Assembly (NCBI GenBank): GCA_032620915.1
Contig: CP136052.1
Location: 2,208,501-2,272,500, forward strand
Length of the DNA stretch: 64,000 bases
From: Oscillospiraceae bacterium NTUH-002-81
GTDB taxonomy: Bacteria; Bacillota; Clostridia; Lachnospirales; Lachnospiraceae
Reading direction: 5' to 3'
The notes under the pieces were generated by a model. That model saw only the letters and a list, made by a program, of their open reading frames with translations, was not told where the DNA came from and searched no databases. The translations under genes were made by a program, and so were the position numbers. Below are positions 54,735 through 63,773 of the stretch, in pieces. Position 1 is the stretch's first letter; every line of letters starts with the position of its first letter.

Positions 54735-56077
54735 ATCTGTTCTCCTTCTATATTTATAATGGCATCCACCAGATCCTGTCCCCCTGATTCTACGACAGTG
54801 ACCGGGATGTGTAAAGCCTCTGAAAATGCATCCAGCGACATATCATCCAGAAAAATCGGCTCATCATTTTTCAGCATCACCGACGGAATGAGCAGCCGCT
54901 CGGCGCCGTCCAGCGTGCCTGAAAGCTGGGCAATGAGATCCTGAGCCGTGAGAAGCCCCGCCACGGTGATCTTCTCCCCGAAGAAATCATTGCGGATCAC
55001 CCGCACATCCACATGGATGCCGGGAAATTTCTGCTGTACCTGCGCCACGATCCGCTTCATGAACGGCCCGGCCAGCACACCGGTGGCCAGCACCAGATGG
55101 CATTCTCTGTCATCCCCGGTCTCCTCCGCCAGCGCGTCATCCACCTCGTCCAGCAAAAGTCTCGTCATGCCCACCCCGTTTTCCAGCTGCAAGTAGCCAT
55201 CGTATGTCTCTGCCGGAGGCATGTCCTCCTCCGACAAAATGTACCATTCATCACCGCAGTGGATGAAATGGGTTCCCCATCTGGCATACAGCTTCTCCTG
55301 CCAGTCGTGCACCAGCGCCGTCACTGCCCTGGCCTCCTCTTTGGTAAAGGGCACCATGGGGTATAAACCTTCCCGGTATTTGGTCAGGCCCACCGGTACA
55401 ATGGACACACTTTGCAGATGGGGTAGATACGCCGACAGATCCCGGATGGACCGTTCCAACTCCGGGCCGTCGTTCAGCCCCTTGCAGAGCACGATCTGGC
55501 CATTCATCTCGATCCCGGCCTCATACAGCTTCTGTACCTTTTTCAGCGCTTCCCCGGCAAACCGGTTGTGCAGCATCTTGCAGCGCAGCTCCGGGTTTGT
55601 GGTCTGAAAGGAAATATTGATGGGTGCCAGATGATACCGGACGATCCGGTCAATATCCTTGTCACTCATATTGGTCAGTGTCACATAGTTGCCCTGTAAA
55701 AAAGAAAGACGGGAGTCGTCATCCTTGAAATACAGCGTTTCCCGCATGCCCGGCGGCATCTGGTCAATGAAACAGAAGACACATTTGTTCCGGCAGGAGC
55801 GGTATTCATCCATCAGACCATTCTCGAAAATGAGCCCCAGATCTTCCTCGAATTCCTTCTCGATCTCCAGCTCCCATTCCTCGCCGTCCGCCTTGCGGAT
55901 GAGGATCTCCAGATATTCCTCATTGGTCAGATACTGGTAGTCAAAGACATCCGTGATCGGACTGCCATTGACACTGACCAGGGTATCTCCCGGTTCAATC
56001 TCCAGCTCCTCCGCGATACTGCCCGGTTCAATGCCGTCAATGACATGCCCCGTCAGCTGTCCGTCCTGTTTCTTCAT
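54731..56077 (-). CDS. DUF512 radical-SAM protein with PDZ domain (TIGR03279-like)
   Basis: 448 residues. An N-terminal PDZ-like domain (residues about 10-60, IEPGSIAEELEIEPGD) is followed by an iron-sulfur radical-SAM motif with Cys-95, Cys-99 and Cys-102 (CRNKCVFC) and FIDQMPPGMR, and a C-terminal DUF512 region (GEKITVAGLLTAQDL). This family is conserved next to der in Clostridia, as here, but its reaction is not established. GAGGTG precedes the ATG. Confidence 0.9.
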   Translation of the reverse strand: MKKQDGQLTGHVIDGIEPGSIAEELEIEPGDTLVSVNGSPITDVFDYQYLTNEEYLEILIRKADGEEWELEIEKEFEEDLGLIFENGLMDEYRSCRNKCVFCFIDQMPPGMRETLYFKDDDSRLSFLQGNYVTLTNMSDKDIDRIVRYHLAPINISFQTTNPELRCKMLHNRFAGEALKKVQKLYEAGIEMNGQIVLCKGLNDGPELERSIRDLSAYLPHLQSVSIVPVGLTKYREGLYPMVPFTKEEARAVTALVHDWQEKLYARWGTHFIHCGDEWYILSEEDMPPAETYDGYLQLENGVGMTRLLLDEVDDALAEETGDDRECHLVLATGVLAGPFMKRIVAQVQQKFPGIHVDVRVIRNDFFGEKITVAGLLTAQDLIAQLSGTLDGAERLLIPSVMLKNDEPIFLDDMSLDAFSEALHIPVTVVESGGQDLVDAIINIEGEQI

Positions 56078-56103
56078 TGTGTGACACCTCGTTATTTATC
56101 ATA

Positions 56104-56970
56104 CTAAATACCGTCTGAAATTGCAAGGAAAGCCGCCAGATTCCCCCGCTTTCCCTGGCTGGCCCGGTGAGAAAACAGCCGGGTCGGGTTGCAGCACGTA
56201 CAGATGTCCGTCACCGCCAGATGTTCCGGCAAAATCCCCGCCGCCAGCAGGACGTGCCGGTTGGCCTCCCACAGATTCAGCTGATATTTTCCATTTTCTT
56301 TTCGATAGCAGATCTCTTTCATCACTGCCCGGTCATAGTTTTTCGCAAACGCCTGGATCACATCCTCGCTGACCTCATAACAGTCCACGCAGATGGAAGG
56401 CCCGATGGCTGCCCGGATATCCGCCGGGTCGCTGCCAAAGGTCTCCGTCATGGCCTCCACCGTCCTTGCGCCCATCCTTGCCGCCGTTCCCTTCCAGCCG
56501 GAATGGGACAGGCCGATGCAGCGCCGCACCGGATCCACGAAAAACAGCGGCACACAGTCCGCAAAAAAGGTGGCCAGCACCAGCCCCGGCGTATCGGTGA
56601 TGAGGCCGTCCACATCCCGGTAATCCTTCTCCCGGAACACGCCTTTTCCCCGGTCGTCCATGGTCACATGCCGCACATTTGTCGTGTGGGTCTGATCCGA
56701 ACAGACGATATGCTCTGCCGGTACCCCCAGCGCCGCCGCTGCCCGCCGGTAATTTTCTTTTACCCGTGCCGGGTCGTCCCCTCTGGTGAAGCTTAAATTC
56801 ATGGAAGAAAAGATGCCCTCACTGACGCCGCCCTCCCGGGTGGTAAAGCCGTGCACCACCATCTTCGTCTCCCGCAGCAGCGGGAATTCCAGAAACGGCA
56901 CATCCCCGTGCCGTACTTCCTCGATCTGTCTGTCCTGCTCCTTTGCTTTTCGTATCCAGTCTCTTCGCAT
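56104..56970 (-). CDS. pgeF: PgeF/YfiH-family multicopper-like polyphenol oxidase domain protein
   Basis: About 288 residues. FTTREGGVSEG, SDQTHTTNV, ADCVPLFFVDP, HSGWKGTAARM and GPSICVDCYEV are the family's metal-binding motifs. Relatives are described as purine nucleoside phosphorylase/adenosine deaminase enzymes and as peptidoglycan-editing factors. The ATG at 56970 is preferred because AAAAGGA lies seven bases upstream; an in-frame ATG at 57015 adds 15 charged residues. Confidence 0.88.
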   Translation of the reverse strand: MRRDWIRKAKEQDRQIEEVRHGDVPFLEFPLLRETKMVVHGFTTREGGVSEGIFSSMNLSFTRGDDPARVKENYRRAAAALGVPAEHIVCSDQTHTTNVRHVTMDDRGKGVFREKDYRDVDGLITDTPGLVLATFFADCVPLFFVDPVRRCIGLSHSGWKGTAARMGARTVEAMTETFGSDPADIRAAIGPSICVDCYEVSEDVIQAFAKNYDRAVMKEICYRKENGKYQLNLWEANRHVLLAAGILPEHLAVTDICTCCNPTRLFSHRASQGKRGNLAAFLAISDGI

Positions 56971-57101
56971 GATTCTGTCCTTTTCCGATTCTACTCTTCT
57001 ATTTTCCAATGTCATGATATCATGTCTTCTCTTTCGCGATTACCCTATCCTATGTTATTTCCAACCATCAGGCAGCGCACGCAACAGGCGCCTTCTCATC
57101 T

Positions 57102-57486
57102 TTAGTACGCAGACGCCCCAAGATAAGGAAACGCGTTCTCCAGATGCACCAGTTCGTCTCCCAGCACCGCCACCACATCATAGCGCACCGGTTCATCCGT
57201 GCCGATATGATTGTGATACCGGTACACATCCGACACCTTACAGATCCGGCGCTGTTTCCGCGTGTCCACTGTCTCCAGCGGATGCCCTTTTTCCGGTGTC
57301 CGTCCGGTAGCGCACCTCCACGAACACCAGACATTCCCCGTCCCGGGCAATGAGATCGATCTCTCCCGAACGGCACCGGTAATTCCGGGCCACAATCCGG
57401 TAGCCCTTTTCTTTCAGAAAAGTTTCTGCCTGCCGCTCATGGGCCGTGCCGATACGGCGGGTGTTAATTTTATACGAAGTGTCCAA
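57102..57486 (-). CDS. yraN: YraN (UPF0102) family protein, frameshifted as given
   Basis: Reconstructed length about 127 residues with the nuclease-like core [15 protein letters not shown] and LVFVEVRYR. The break is at 57288-57292 (five A, four expected); then [15 protein letters not shown] follows in the other frame. The start is TTG at 57486 with AGGAGG seven bases upstream. It overlaps the end of rnhB, the usual neighbour in Firmicutes. Its function is not firmly known; members resemble Holliday-junction resolvase folds. Confidence 0.85.
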
Positions 57487-58229
57487 TAAAACTCCTCCTG
57501 TGGATGGGGCACGGCCCCACGGTTTTCAGCGCCTGGATATGCTCCGCCGATCCATACCCTTTGTTGGAAGCGAAATCATAGGCCGGGAACAGCTGGTCGT
57601 ACTCCAGCATGAGCCGGTCCCTGGTCACCTTGGCGATGATGCTGGCCGCCGCAATGGAAATGCTTCTAGCATCCCCGTGGATGATGGGCACCTGCCGCAC
57701 CGGCACCTGGGGGATCGTCACCGCGTCGTTGAGCAGCAGATCCGGCTGCACCGACAGCTTGCCGATGGCCTCCCGCATGGCCTCATAAGTAGCCTGTAAA
57801 ATATTGATCTCGTCGATGCGCTCCGGCGTGGAAAATCCCACGCCCACTGCCACTGCCTGTTCCATGATCACATCATAGAGCTCTTCCCGTTTTTTTGCGG
57901 AAAGCTTTTTTGGAGTCGTTGACATAGGGAATCTTACATCCCTTCGGCAGGATCACTGCACCGGCCACCACCGGCCCTGCCAGCGGCCCTCTTCCAGCCT
58001 CGTCAATGCCGCAGATAGCCGAATAGGCGCTATACTCCTTTTCAAAGCTGCTCATCTGCTCCAGCCGCGCCATCTCCTGTGCCATTTTTTCCTGAGACTT
58101 CAAAAATGCCTCACAGACTTTGCGCACCCCGGCCCGCTGATCTTCCCTGTATTCTTCCACCAGCTTTGCCCCGGTCACGGCATCTGCCTGCCGGAACAGC
58201 TCCCGGATTTCCCCTATTGTTTTTCCCAT
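57470..58229 (-). CDS. rnhB: Ribonuclease HII, frameshifted as given
   Basis: Reconstructed length about 252 residues. It removes ribonucleotides from DNA. An N-terminal helical extension (about 70 residues, usual in Firmicutes) precedes [17 protein letters not shown] with the catalytic Asp-Glu pair. The frame breaks at 57906-57911 (six A, five expected), then reads [26 protein letters not shown] and the final active-site helix. GGAGG precedes ATG 58229. Confidence 0.9.
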
Positions 58230-58242
58230 AAATACCTCCGTG

Positions 58243-58271
58243 TAAAAACAGCCCCCCGAAACGGGGAGCTG
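58243..58271 (-). terminator. Terminator between lepB and rnhB
   Basis: A ten-base stem (58262-58271 with 58249-58258, one G-U pair) and an AAA/TTT loop are followed by TTTTT on the minus strand, about 35 bases after the lepB stop. Confidence 0.8.
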
Positions 58272-58307
58272 CCGTCTGCTTTCCTTCTGTCACATGCCTT
58301 TATCTCA

Positions 58308-58883
58308 TTACTGATGTTTCAAAATACCGAACTTGTTCAGCGGCCAGATGCGCAGCCACGCTCTGCCCACGATATCCTTACCGGAAATGACACCTACGCT
58401 GGGATCCCGGCTGTCTGCGCTGGCGTTTCGGTTATCTCCCAGCACAAAATATTCATCTTCTCCGAGAATGATGGGATCCGCCGCAATACCCGGGCTCTTC
58501 ATAACCTCCCGGCCGTAGGATTCCTCCAGGATCTCCCCGTTGATGAGGATATTCCCCTCCTCGGTGATCTGTACCATCTCCCCGGGAAGCCCGATGATCC
58601 GCTTGATATAGTACGTGTCTTCTTTATATTTATACGGAAAAACAATAATGTCGTACCGCACCGGATCCCTGAACCGGTAAGTCAGCTTATCCACGATCAG
58701 ATTGTCGCCGTCATCCAGCGTATCCTCCATGGAATGGCCACTGACCTCTGTCCGCTGTCCCACAAACCGGATGATCAGCAGCGTTGCCGCCACAACAAAA
58801 ATCAGGTAAAACATCATGCTGAAAATCTCCCGGTACACCCCGTCAGTCCGTTTTTCCTTCTTTGAATCCGTCATCTGTTTCAT
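58308..58883 (-). CDS. lepB: Signal peptidase I (first copy)
   Basis: 191 residues with one N-terminal membrane helix (about 21-40). The catalytic serine is Ser-51 in SGHSM and the lysine is Lys-94 in YYIKRIIGLPG; GDNRNASADSRD is the box E region. It cleaves secretory signal peptides outside the membrane. AAAGGA lies upstream of the ATG, which overlaps the end of rbgA by about 40 bases. Confidence 0.93.
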   Translation of the reverse strand: MKQMTDSKKEKRTDGVYREIFSMMFYLIFVVAATLLIIRFVGQRTEVSGHSMEDTLDDGDNLIVDKLTYRFRDPVRYDIIVFPYKYKEDTYYIKRIIGLPGEMVQITEEGNILINGEILEESYGREVMKSPGIAADPIILGEDEYFVLGDNRNASADSRDPSVGVISGKDIVGRAWLRIWPLNKFGILKHQ

Positions 58884-59752
58884 GCTTTAGTCCTTTTTCC
58901 TGGCCGACGCGATCCGGGAATTCCAGTGTGATTCTTCCCAGCCGTCCGCTTCTGAAGTCATCGATCACAATGTCTGATGCCTTTTTTAAGTCTAACATAT
59001 TTCCCTTTAAACGGCAAAGTCTATTTTCCGCGATCCGGTTCAAATTTTCCAGTGCATCGTCGGACTCTTCGATCTCATAGCGCTGCTGCAGCAGTCCCGG
59101 ATAATTTGCCCGCAAAAACTGCAAAAACGTAAAGGCCATTTCCTCTGTGTTCAGCACCTCATCCCGGATGGAACCGATGAGTGCCAGACGGAAACCCACC
59201 TCCTGATTTTCAAACCGGGGCCAGAGGATACCCGGCGTATCCAGAAGCTCCAGCTGCCGGTTCAGCTTGATCCACTGCGCGCCTCTGGTGACACCCGGCT
59301 TATTGCCCGTCTTTGCGCAGGCTTTTCCCGCATAGCTGTTGATAAACGTGGATTTTCCCACGTTGGGGATCCCCGCCACCATGGCACGTACCGGCCGGTT
59401 CTTGATGCCCCGTCTTCTGTCCCGCTCGATCTTTTTCCTTACATGCCTCCGCCACAGCGCCCTGGACGGCTTTCAAGCCCGCACCGGAGCGGGAATTGGC
59501 CTTCACCACCACTGCCCCCGTTGCCTCCAGCGCTTTCGTCCACGCCGCATTGGCTGCCTCATCGGCCAGATCTGCCTTGTTCAGCAGGATCAGCCGCGCT
59601 TTATTTCTGCCCAGCTCATCAATGTCCGGATTCCGGCTGCTGTACGGGATCCGGGCATCCACCAGCTCGATAATCAGGTCCACCAGCTTGATATTCTCCT
59701 GCATCATGCGCTTTGCCTTCGTCATGTGCCCCGGATACCACTGATACTGCAT
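58843..59752 (-). CDS. rbgA: Ribosome biogenesis GTPase RbgA (YlqF), frameshifted as given
   Basis: Reconstructed length about 302 residues. It is a circularly permuted GTPase of late 50S assembly: the NKAD motif (LLNKADL) comes before the P-loop GIPNVGKST and the DTPG motif. The start is MQYQWYPGHMTKAKR at 59752 with AGGAG nine bases upstream. The break is at 59432-59436 (five A, four expected, reading KEKIERDRRRG). It stands between two signal peptidase genes, near its partner gene rplS. Confidence 0.9.
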
Positions 59753-59775
59753 ATTTTTCCACTCCTGTCCTGGAT

Positions 59776-60354
59776 CTAAAGCTTCCCTCTGCGTGTCCGC
59801 GGTGAAAGGACATACCACGCCTTTCCCTCGATATCGGACAGCTTCACATTGCCGATATCCGTGTATCTGCTGTCCTCACTGCTGTCGGGGTTGTCTCCGA
59901 TCACAAAATATTCCTCACTTCCGACCGTTACGGTGTCCTCCGCCATACCGGCGTTGGAGATCCGTCCGAAGGGCAGGTCTGTCATCAGTTCGTCATTGAC
60001 ATAGAGAAAACCGTCCCTGATCTGTACGGTGTCCCCCGGCCCGGCCACCACCCGCTTGATATAAAAATGGGCATTCACGTTGCCGTTGGGCCGAAATACG
60101 ACCAGGTCGCCCTGCTTCGGGGAGGTCACTTTATATACAAAACGGTTCACCAGCACCACATCCCCGTTCTCCAGGGTGGGTGACATGGAATCTCCGATGT
60201 TGCTGATCTGTTCGCCCGCATAAAATACGAGCACAAACGCCATGAGAAGAACCACTGCGATCTGAAAAATCCACAGTAGGATATTTCCCAGCATGTTCAT
60301 GTTCCATTTGCTCTCTTTTTTTCCCCTGGTGTATCTTCTCCGTCTTCTTCGCAT
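59776..60354 (-). CDS. lepB: Signal peptidase I (second copy)
   Basis: 192 residues. A very basic N-terminus (Arg/Lys-rich, residues 1-16) precedes one membrane helix at about 22-45. The catalytic Ser-56 is in GDSMSPT and Lys-100 in FYIKRVVAGPG; GDNPDSSEDSR follows. It differs clearly from the copy at 58308, so this is an old paralogue pair, not a recent duplication. AGGGG lies upstream of the ATG. Confidence 0.92.
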   Translation of the reverse strand: MRRRRRRYTRGKKESKWNMNMLGNILLWIFQIAVVLLMAFVLVFYAGEQISNIGDSMSPTLENGDVVLVNRFVYKVTSPKQGDLVVFRPNGNVNAHFYIKRVVAGPGDTVQIRDGFLYVNDELMTDLPFGRISNAGMAEDTVTVGSEEYFVIGDNPDSSEDSRYTDIGNVKLSDIEGKAWYVLSPRTRRGKL

Positions 60355-60371
60355 ATTTCCCCTGCCTGTAG

Positions 60372-60406
60372 AAAAAAAGGGACAAGATACATTATGTATT
60401 TGTCCC
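60372..60406 (-). terminator. Terminator after rplS
   Basis: A hairpin with arms 60395-60405 and 60379-60390 (GGGACAA/TTGTCCC core) is followed by seven T on the minus strand. Confidence 0.88.
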
Positions 60407-60418
60407 TCTTCCAGATCA

Positions 60419-60766
60419 TTATTTTACTAACTCTTTAACCCTTGCCTTCTTACCAACACGGTCTCTTAAGTAGTTCAGTTTCGCACGTCTTACCTTACCT
60501 CTGCGGATCACTTCTACCTTCTCTACATTAGGAGAATGCAGCGGCCATGTCTTCTCTACGCCGATGCCGTTGGAAGTCTTTCTCACAGTAAAGGTCTCTC
60601 TTGCGCCGCCGCCCTGCTTTTTCAGGACTGTGCCCTCGAATACCTGGATTCTCTCACGGTTACCCTCTTTGATCTTACCGTATACTTTTACGGTGTCACC
60701 GACATTAAACTGCGGTGCTTCTGCTTTTAACTGAGCGTCTTCAATGCTCTTGATGATTTCGTTCAT
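60419..60766 (-). CDS. rplS: 50S ribosomal protein L19
   Basis: 115 residues, full length. [22 protein letters not shown] and [25 protein letters not shown] sequence identify L19, which lies at the 30S-50S interface. AAGGAGG precedes the ATG. It has its own promoter at 60844 and terminator at 60372. Confidence 0.97.
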   Translation of the reverse strand: MNEIIKSIEDAQLKAEAPQFNVGDTVKVYGKIKEGNRERIQVFEGTVLKKQGGGARETFTVRKTSNGIGVEKTWPLHSPNVEKVEVIRRGKVRRAKLNYLRDRVGKKARVKELVK

Positions 60767-60843
60767 CTGTGTGCCTCCTTATTATTTGGATGTTCTTAAT
60801 ACATAAACGTAACAGAGGACCATCTATTCTTCGCAACTATTGA

Positions 60844-60872
60844 ATGATAGCATATATCTGTCAAATATGCAA
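60844..60872 (-). promoter_or_regulatory. Promoter of rplS
   Basis: TTGCAT (60867-60872) and TATCAT (60844-60849) are 17 bases apart, with a TG extending the -10 box. The leader to the ATG is about 70 bases. Confidence 0.65.
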
Positions 60873-60877
60873 GGTTT

Positions 60878-61870
60878 TTATAAACAAATATCGTAATTTA
60901 TCTCTTCATAAAACCGTCTCGCCAGCTCCTGACGGTTCTTCGTACACGCCAGTAACCACATCAGCTTGGTCACAATGGCTTCCAGTGTCATATTATAGGC
61001 TTCCAGTACCCGTTCATCCTTCCGGAACAGTCTTCCCACCTCATACACACTCAGGTCGCTGCCTTCCAGCGGTACCTGCGTGGTAATAACCAGTGTCCTG
61101 CCCTTATCAAGGAAAGTGGTAATCTTCTCACAGAATTTCTGTCGTTCTGTGCTGGGCACTCCACCGATACCAAACCCTTCGATGACCACGGCTTCATAAC
61201 GTTCCGCCAGATAGTCCAGAATGTCTGCCGACAGTCCCGGAATCAGCTTCAGCACAAATACCTTATCATTCAATGCATCATACCAGGTCACCGGTGCATT
61301 CATGGAACGGGTAATATAATGGATGATATGATTTTCCCGGATAACTGCCAGGTGCGGATAATCCACACTGGAAAAAGCATTGAAGCTCTTCGTCCGGATC
61401 TTTCTTCCTCTTGTTCCGGCAATTACTTCCCCGTTGAATACAAAATTTACATCCGATGCCCTGTCATCACATACATAACGTACACTCTGCAGCACATTAC
61501 TTCTGGCATCGGTAATATCCTGGTCAATGGGCTTCTGCGCACCCGTCAGCACAATCGGTTTCCTGCTGTTCTGGATCAGATATGACAAAGCGGCCGCCGT
61601 ATAAGCCATCGTATCAGTTCCGTGCAGGATCACAAAGCCATCATACTTTTCATACACATTCCTGATCAGCTTTGCCAGACAAAGCCAGTCAGACGGCTGC
61701 ATGTTCGTGCTGTCCAGATTCATGGGCTGTACTGCTCTGATCCGGCAAAGCTCCCGGATCTGCGGCACATACTGTAAAAGCTGCTCCAGGGAAAGCTCCG
61801 GTGTCAGACCATTCTTCCCTTCCCTGGAAGCAATGGTTCCTCCTGTGGCAATCAAAAAAATCTTCTTCAC
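60878..61870 (-). CDS. ansA: Type I L-asparaginase
   Basis: 330 residues. The two catalytic threonine motifs are visible: ATGGTIAS near residue 10 and LHGTDTMAYTA in the middle. It hydrolyses asparagine to aspartate and ammonia; the lack of a signal peptide indicates a cytoplasmic enzyme. Its ATG overlaps the trmD stop by four bases, so it is translated together with trmD. This position, between trmD and rplS, is not usual in the Firmicute operon. Confidence 0.93.
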   Translation of the reverse strand: MKKIFLIATGGTIASREGKNGLTPELSLEQLLQYVPQIRELCRIRAVQPMNLDSTNMQPSDWLCLAKLIRNVYEKYDGFVILHGTDTMAYTAAALSYLIQNSRKPIVLTGAQKPIDQDITDARSNVLQSVRYVCDDRASDVNFVFNGEVIAGTRGRKIRTKSFNAFSSVDYPHLAVIRENHIIHYITRSMNAPVTWYDALNDKVFVLKLIPGLSADILDYLAERYEAVVIEGFGIGGVPSTERQKFCEKITTFLDKGRTLVITTQVPLEGSDLSVYEVGRLFRKDERVLEAYNMTLEAIVTKLMWLLACTKNRQELARRFYEEINYDICL

Positions 61871-62610
61871 GTTTTATCCTCCAGGCTGCGCAGCCGTTCC
61901 AGGAATTTCCAGTCCTGCTCGGACAGATCCGCCTGTTCCAGAAGCTCCGGACGGCGTTGGAATGTGCGGAGCAGCGACTGTTCCCTCCTCCAGGCATCCA
62001 CCTTACCGTGATGGCCGGACAGCAATACCGGCGGCACCTGTTTGTCATGCCACACCTCCGGACGGCTGTACTGGGGATATTCCAGCAGCTGGTTGCTGAA
62101 GGAGTCCTCCCCGGCAGAATCCTCATTGTTCAGAACCCCGGGCACATGCCGGGAAATAGCATCGATCATGACCATGGCAGGCAGCTCCCCGCCGGTGAGC
62201 ACATAGTCGCCGATGGACACGTTATCCGTCACGATCTCTTCCAGCACCCGCTCGTCAATGCCTTCATAGTGGCCGCAGAGGAACACCAGGTCTTCCTCCT
62301 GTGCCAGCTCCTCCGCCAGCTTCTGATGGAACACCTGCCCCTGGGGCGTCATATAGATGACCCGGGGCGCCTTTCCGATCTTCTCCTTTACCGACAGATA
62401 GGCCTGATACACCGGCTCCGCCTGCATGAGGAGGCCCGCGCCGCCGCCGTAAATATAATCATCCACCCGTTTGTGCTTGTCCGTGGAAAAATCCCGGATG
62501 TTGACGGCATCCAGAGAAAGCAGTCCCTTCTCCATGGCTCTGCCGATGATACTCGTATGCAGCCCCTGCTCGATCATTTCCGGAAACAGCGTTAATACGT
62601 GATAATTCAT
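61867..62610 (-). CDS. trmD: tRNA (guanine-N1)-methyltransferase
   Basis: 247 residues. It methylates G37 in tRNAs with the trefoil-knot SPOUT fold. YHVLTLFPEM, DDYIYGGGAGLLMQ, LCGHYEGIDERV and IGDYVLTGGELPAMV are family motifs. It follows rimM by ten bases, the standard order. Confidence 0.97.
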   Translation of the reverse strand: MNYHVLTLFPEMIEQGLHTSIIGRAMEKGLLSLDAVNIRDFSTDKHKRVDDYIYGGGAGLLMQAEPVYQAYLSVKEKIGKAPRVIYMTPQGQVFHQKLAEELAQEEDLVFLCGHYEGIDERVLEEIVTDNVSIGDYVLTGGELPAMVMIDAISRHVPGVLNNEDSAGEDSFSNQLLEYPQYSRPEVWHDKQVPPVLLSGHHGKVDAWRREQSLLRTFQRRPELLEQADLSEQDWKFLERLRSLEDKT

Positions 62611-62620
62611 TGTTTTCTCC

Positions 62621-63130
62621 TTACTCCATCAGACCCGGCAGCAGATGGATCTCCATTCTGCCCGCTTCCGGATCCACCGACAGGATACAGTCCTTGATGG
62701 CCGGAACGAGGATCTCCCGCCTGTCGGCAATGGTGATCACATACACATCGTTGGCGCCGGTGGTCATCACATCCGTCAGCTTTCCAAAAGCACTGCCGTC
62801 CTCCAGAAACACCTCCATGCCGATGAGGTCTGCCACAAAGTATTCATCCTTTCGCAGCCGCACCGCATCCTCTCTTGTCACATACAGGCTGCAGCCCTTA
62901 TATTTCTCTATATCATTGATGGAATCATATCCCTTGAACTTCAGGAGCACCAGATTTTTCATAAATCTGGCTCCCTCCACCTCCAGGATCTTCTCTTCTT
63001 TTCCTGTATCAAGGATGACCTTTTTCAGCCGTTTGAACCGCTTCACATCATCCGTTGTGGGGAACACTTTCACTTCTCCCCGTACTCCGTGGGTCGTGGT
63101 AATGACCCCTACCTGAAATCTGTCTTCCAA
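62621..63130 (-). CDS. rimM: 16S rRNA processing protein RimM
   Basis: About 169 residues. FQVGVITTTHGVRGEVKVFP and the PRC-barrel region YFVADLIGMEVF, followed by DVYVI and IPAIKDCI-like PAIKDCILSVD, identify RimM, which helps 30S head maturation with S19. The start is TTG at 63130 with AGGAG six bases upstream; the longer frame has no ribosome site. Confidence 0.94.
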   Translation of the reverse strand: MEDRFQVGVITTTHGVRGEVKVFPTTDDVKRFKRLKKVILDTGKEEKILEVEGARFMKNLVLLKFKGYDSINDIEKYKGCSLYVTREDAVRLRKDEYFVADLIGMEVFLEDGSAFGKLTDVMTTGANDVYVITIADRREILVPAIKDCILSVDPEAGRMEIHLLPGLME

Positions 63131-63243
63131 ATGCTTCTCTCCTGTGATCCAATATAAGAAAAAAGAGCGCTCCAACGAACCGGGCATAATCGTATACCCT
63201 GCCCGCCGGAACACCCTCCATGTTCAGGTTTCCCGTCTGCGTG

Positions 63244-63474
63244 CTACTGTAATATCTCCACGACAACTTTCTTGTCTTCCGAGGAAGACGCTGCCTTGAC
63301 GACTGCACGGATTGCCTTTGCAATACGCCCCTGCTTGCCAATGACTTTGCCCATATCAGACTGGGCCACATGCAGTTCTACCACAATGCCTTTGTCTGTC
63401 TCGGTTTCATTGACTACGACCTCATCCGGGTTATCTACCAGCGACTTTGCAATTACTTCTACTAATTCTTTCAC
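63244..63474 (-). CDS. khpA: KH-domain RNA-binding protein KhpA (YlqC)
   Basis: 76 residues, a single KH domain with the GxxG loop in GKVIGKQGRIAKAIR. It binds RNA and usually partners KhpB/Jag in cell-elongation control. It lies between rpsP and rimM, its standard place. Confidence 0.94.
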   Translation of the reverse strand: MKELVEVIAKSLVDNPDEVVVNETETDKGIVVELHVAQSDMGKVIGKQGRIAKAIRAVVKAASSSEDKKVVVEILQ

Positions 63475-63494
63475 GCTGACACCTCCGACAGGTC

Positions 63495-63740
63495 TTATTT
63501 TTCGATACCGGCCATCTTGAAGATCTTGCTTACTGTCTCGGTCGGCTGAGCGCCGTTAGCGAGCCACTTCTTTGCAAGCTCCTCGTTTACCTTGTATACA
63601 CTCGGATCTCTGGTCGGATCATAAGTACCGATCTCCTCGATGAATCTGCCATCTCTCGGGGATCTGGAATCTGCTACGATGATTCTATAGAAAGGAGCCT
63701 TCTTCTGACCCATTCTTCTTAATCTGATCTTTACTGCCAT
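63495..63740 (-). CDS. rpsP: 30S ribosomal protein S16
   Basis: 81 residues: [22 protein letters not shown] and [10 protein letters not shown] are diagnostic. ATG 63740 has GGAGGTG nine bases upstream; an ATG seven codons further up is in frame but badly placed. Confidence 0.97.
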   Translation of the reverse strand: MAVKIRLRRMGQKKAPFYRIIVADSRSPRDGRFIEEIGTYDPTRDPSVYKVNEELAKKWLANGAQPTETVSKIFKMAGIEK

Positions 63741-63773
63741 CTTGAAATTCACCTCCTTCAAAAAATATCTACC

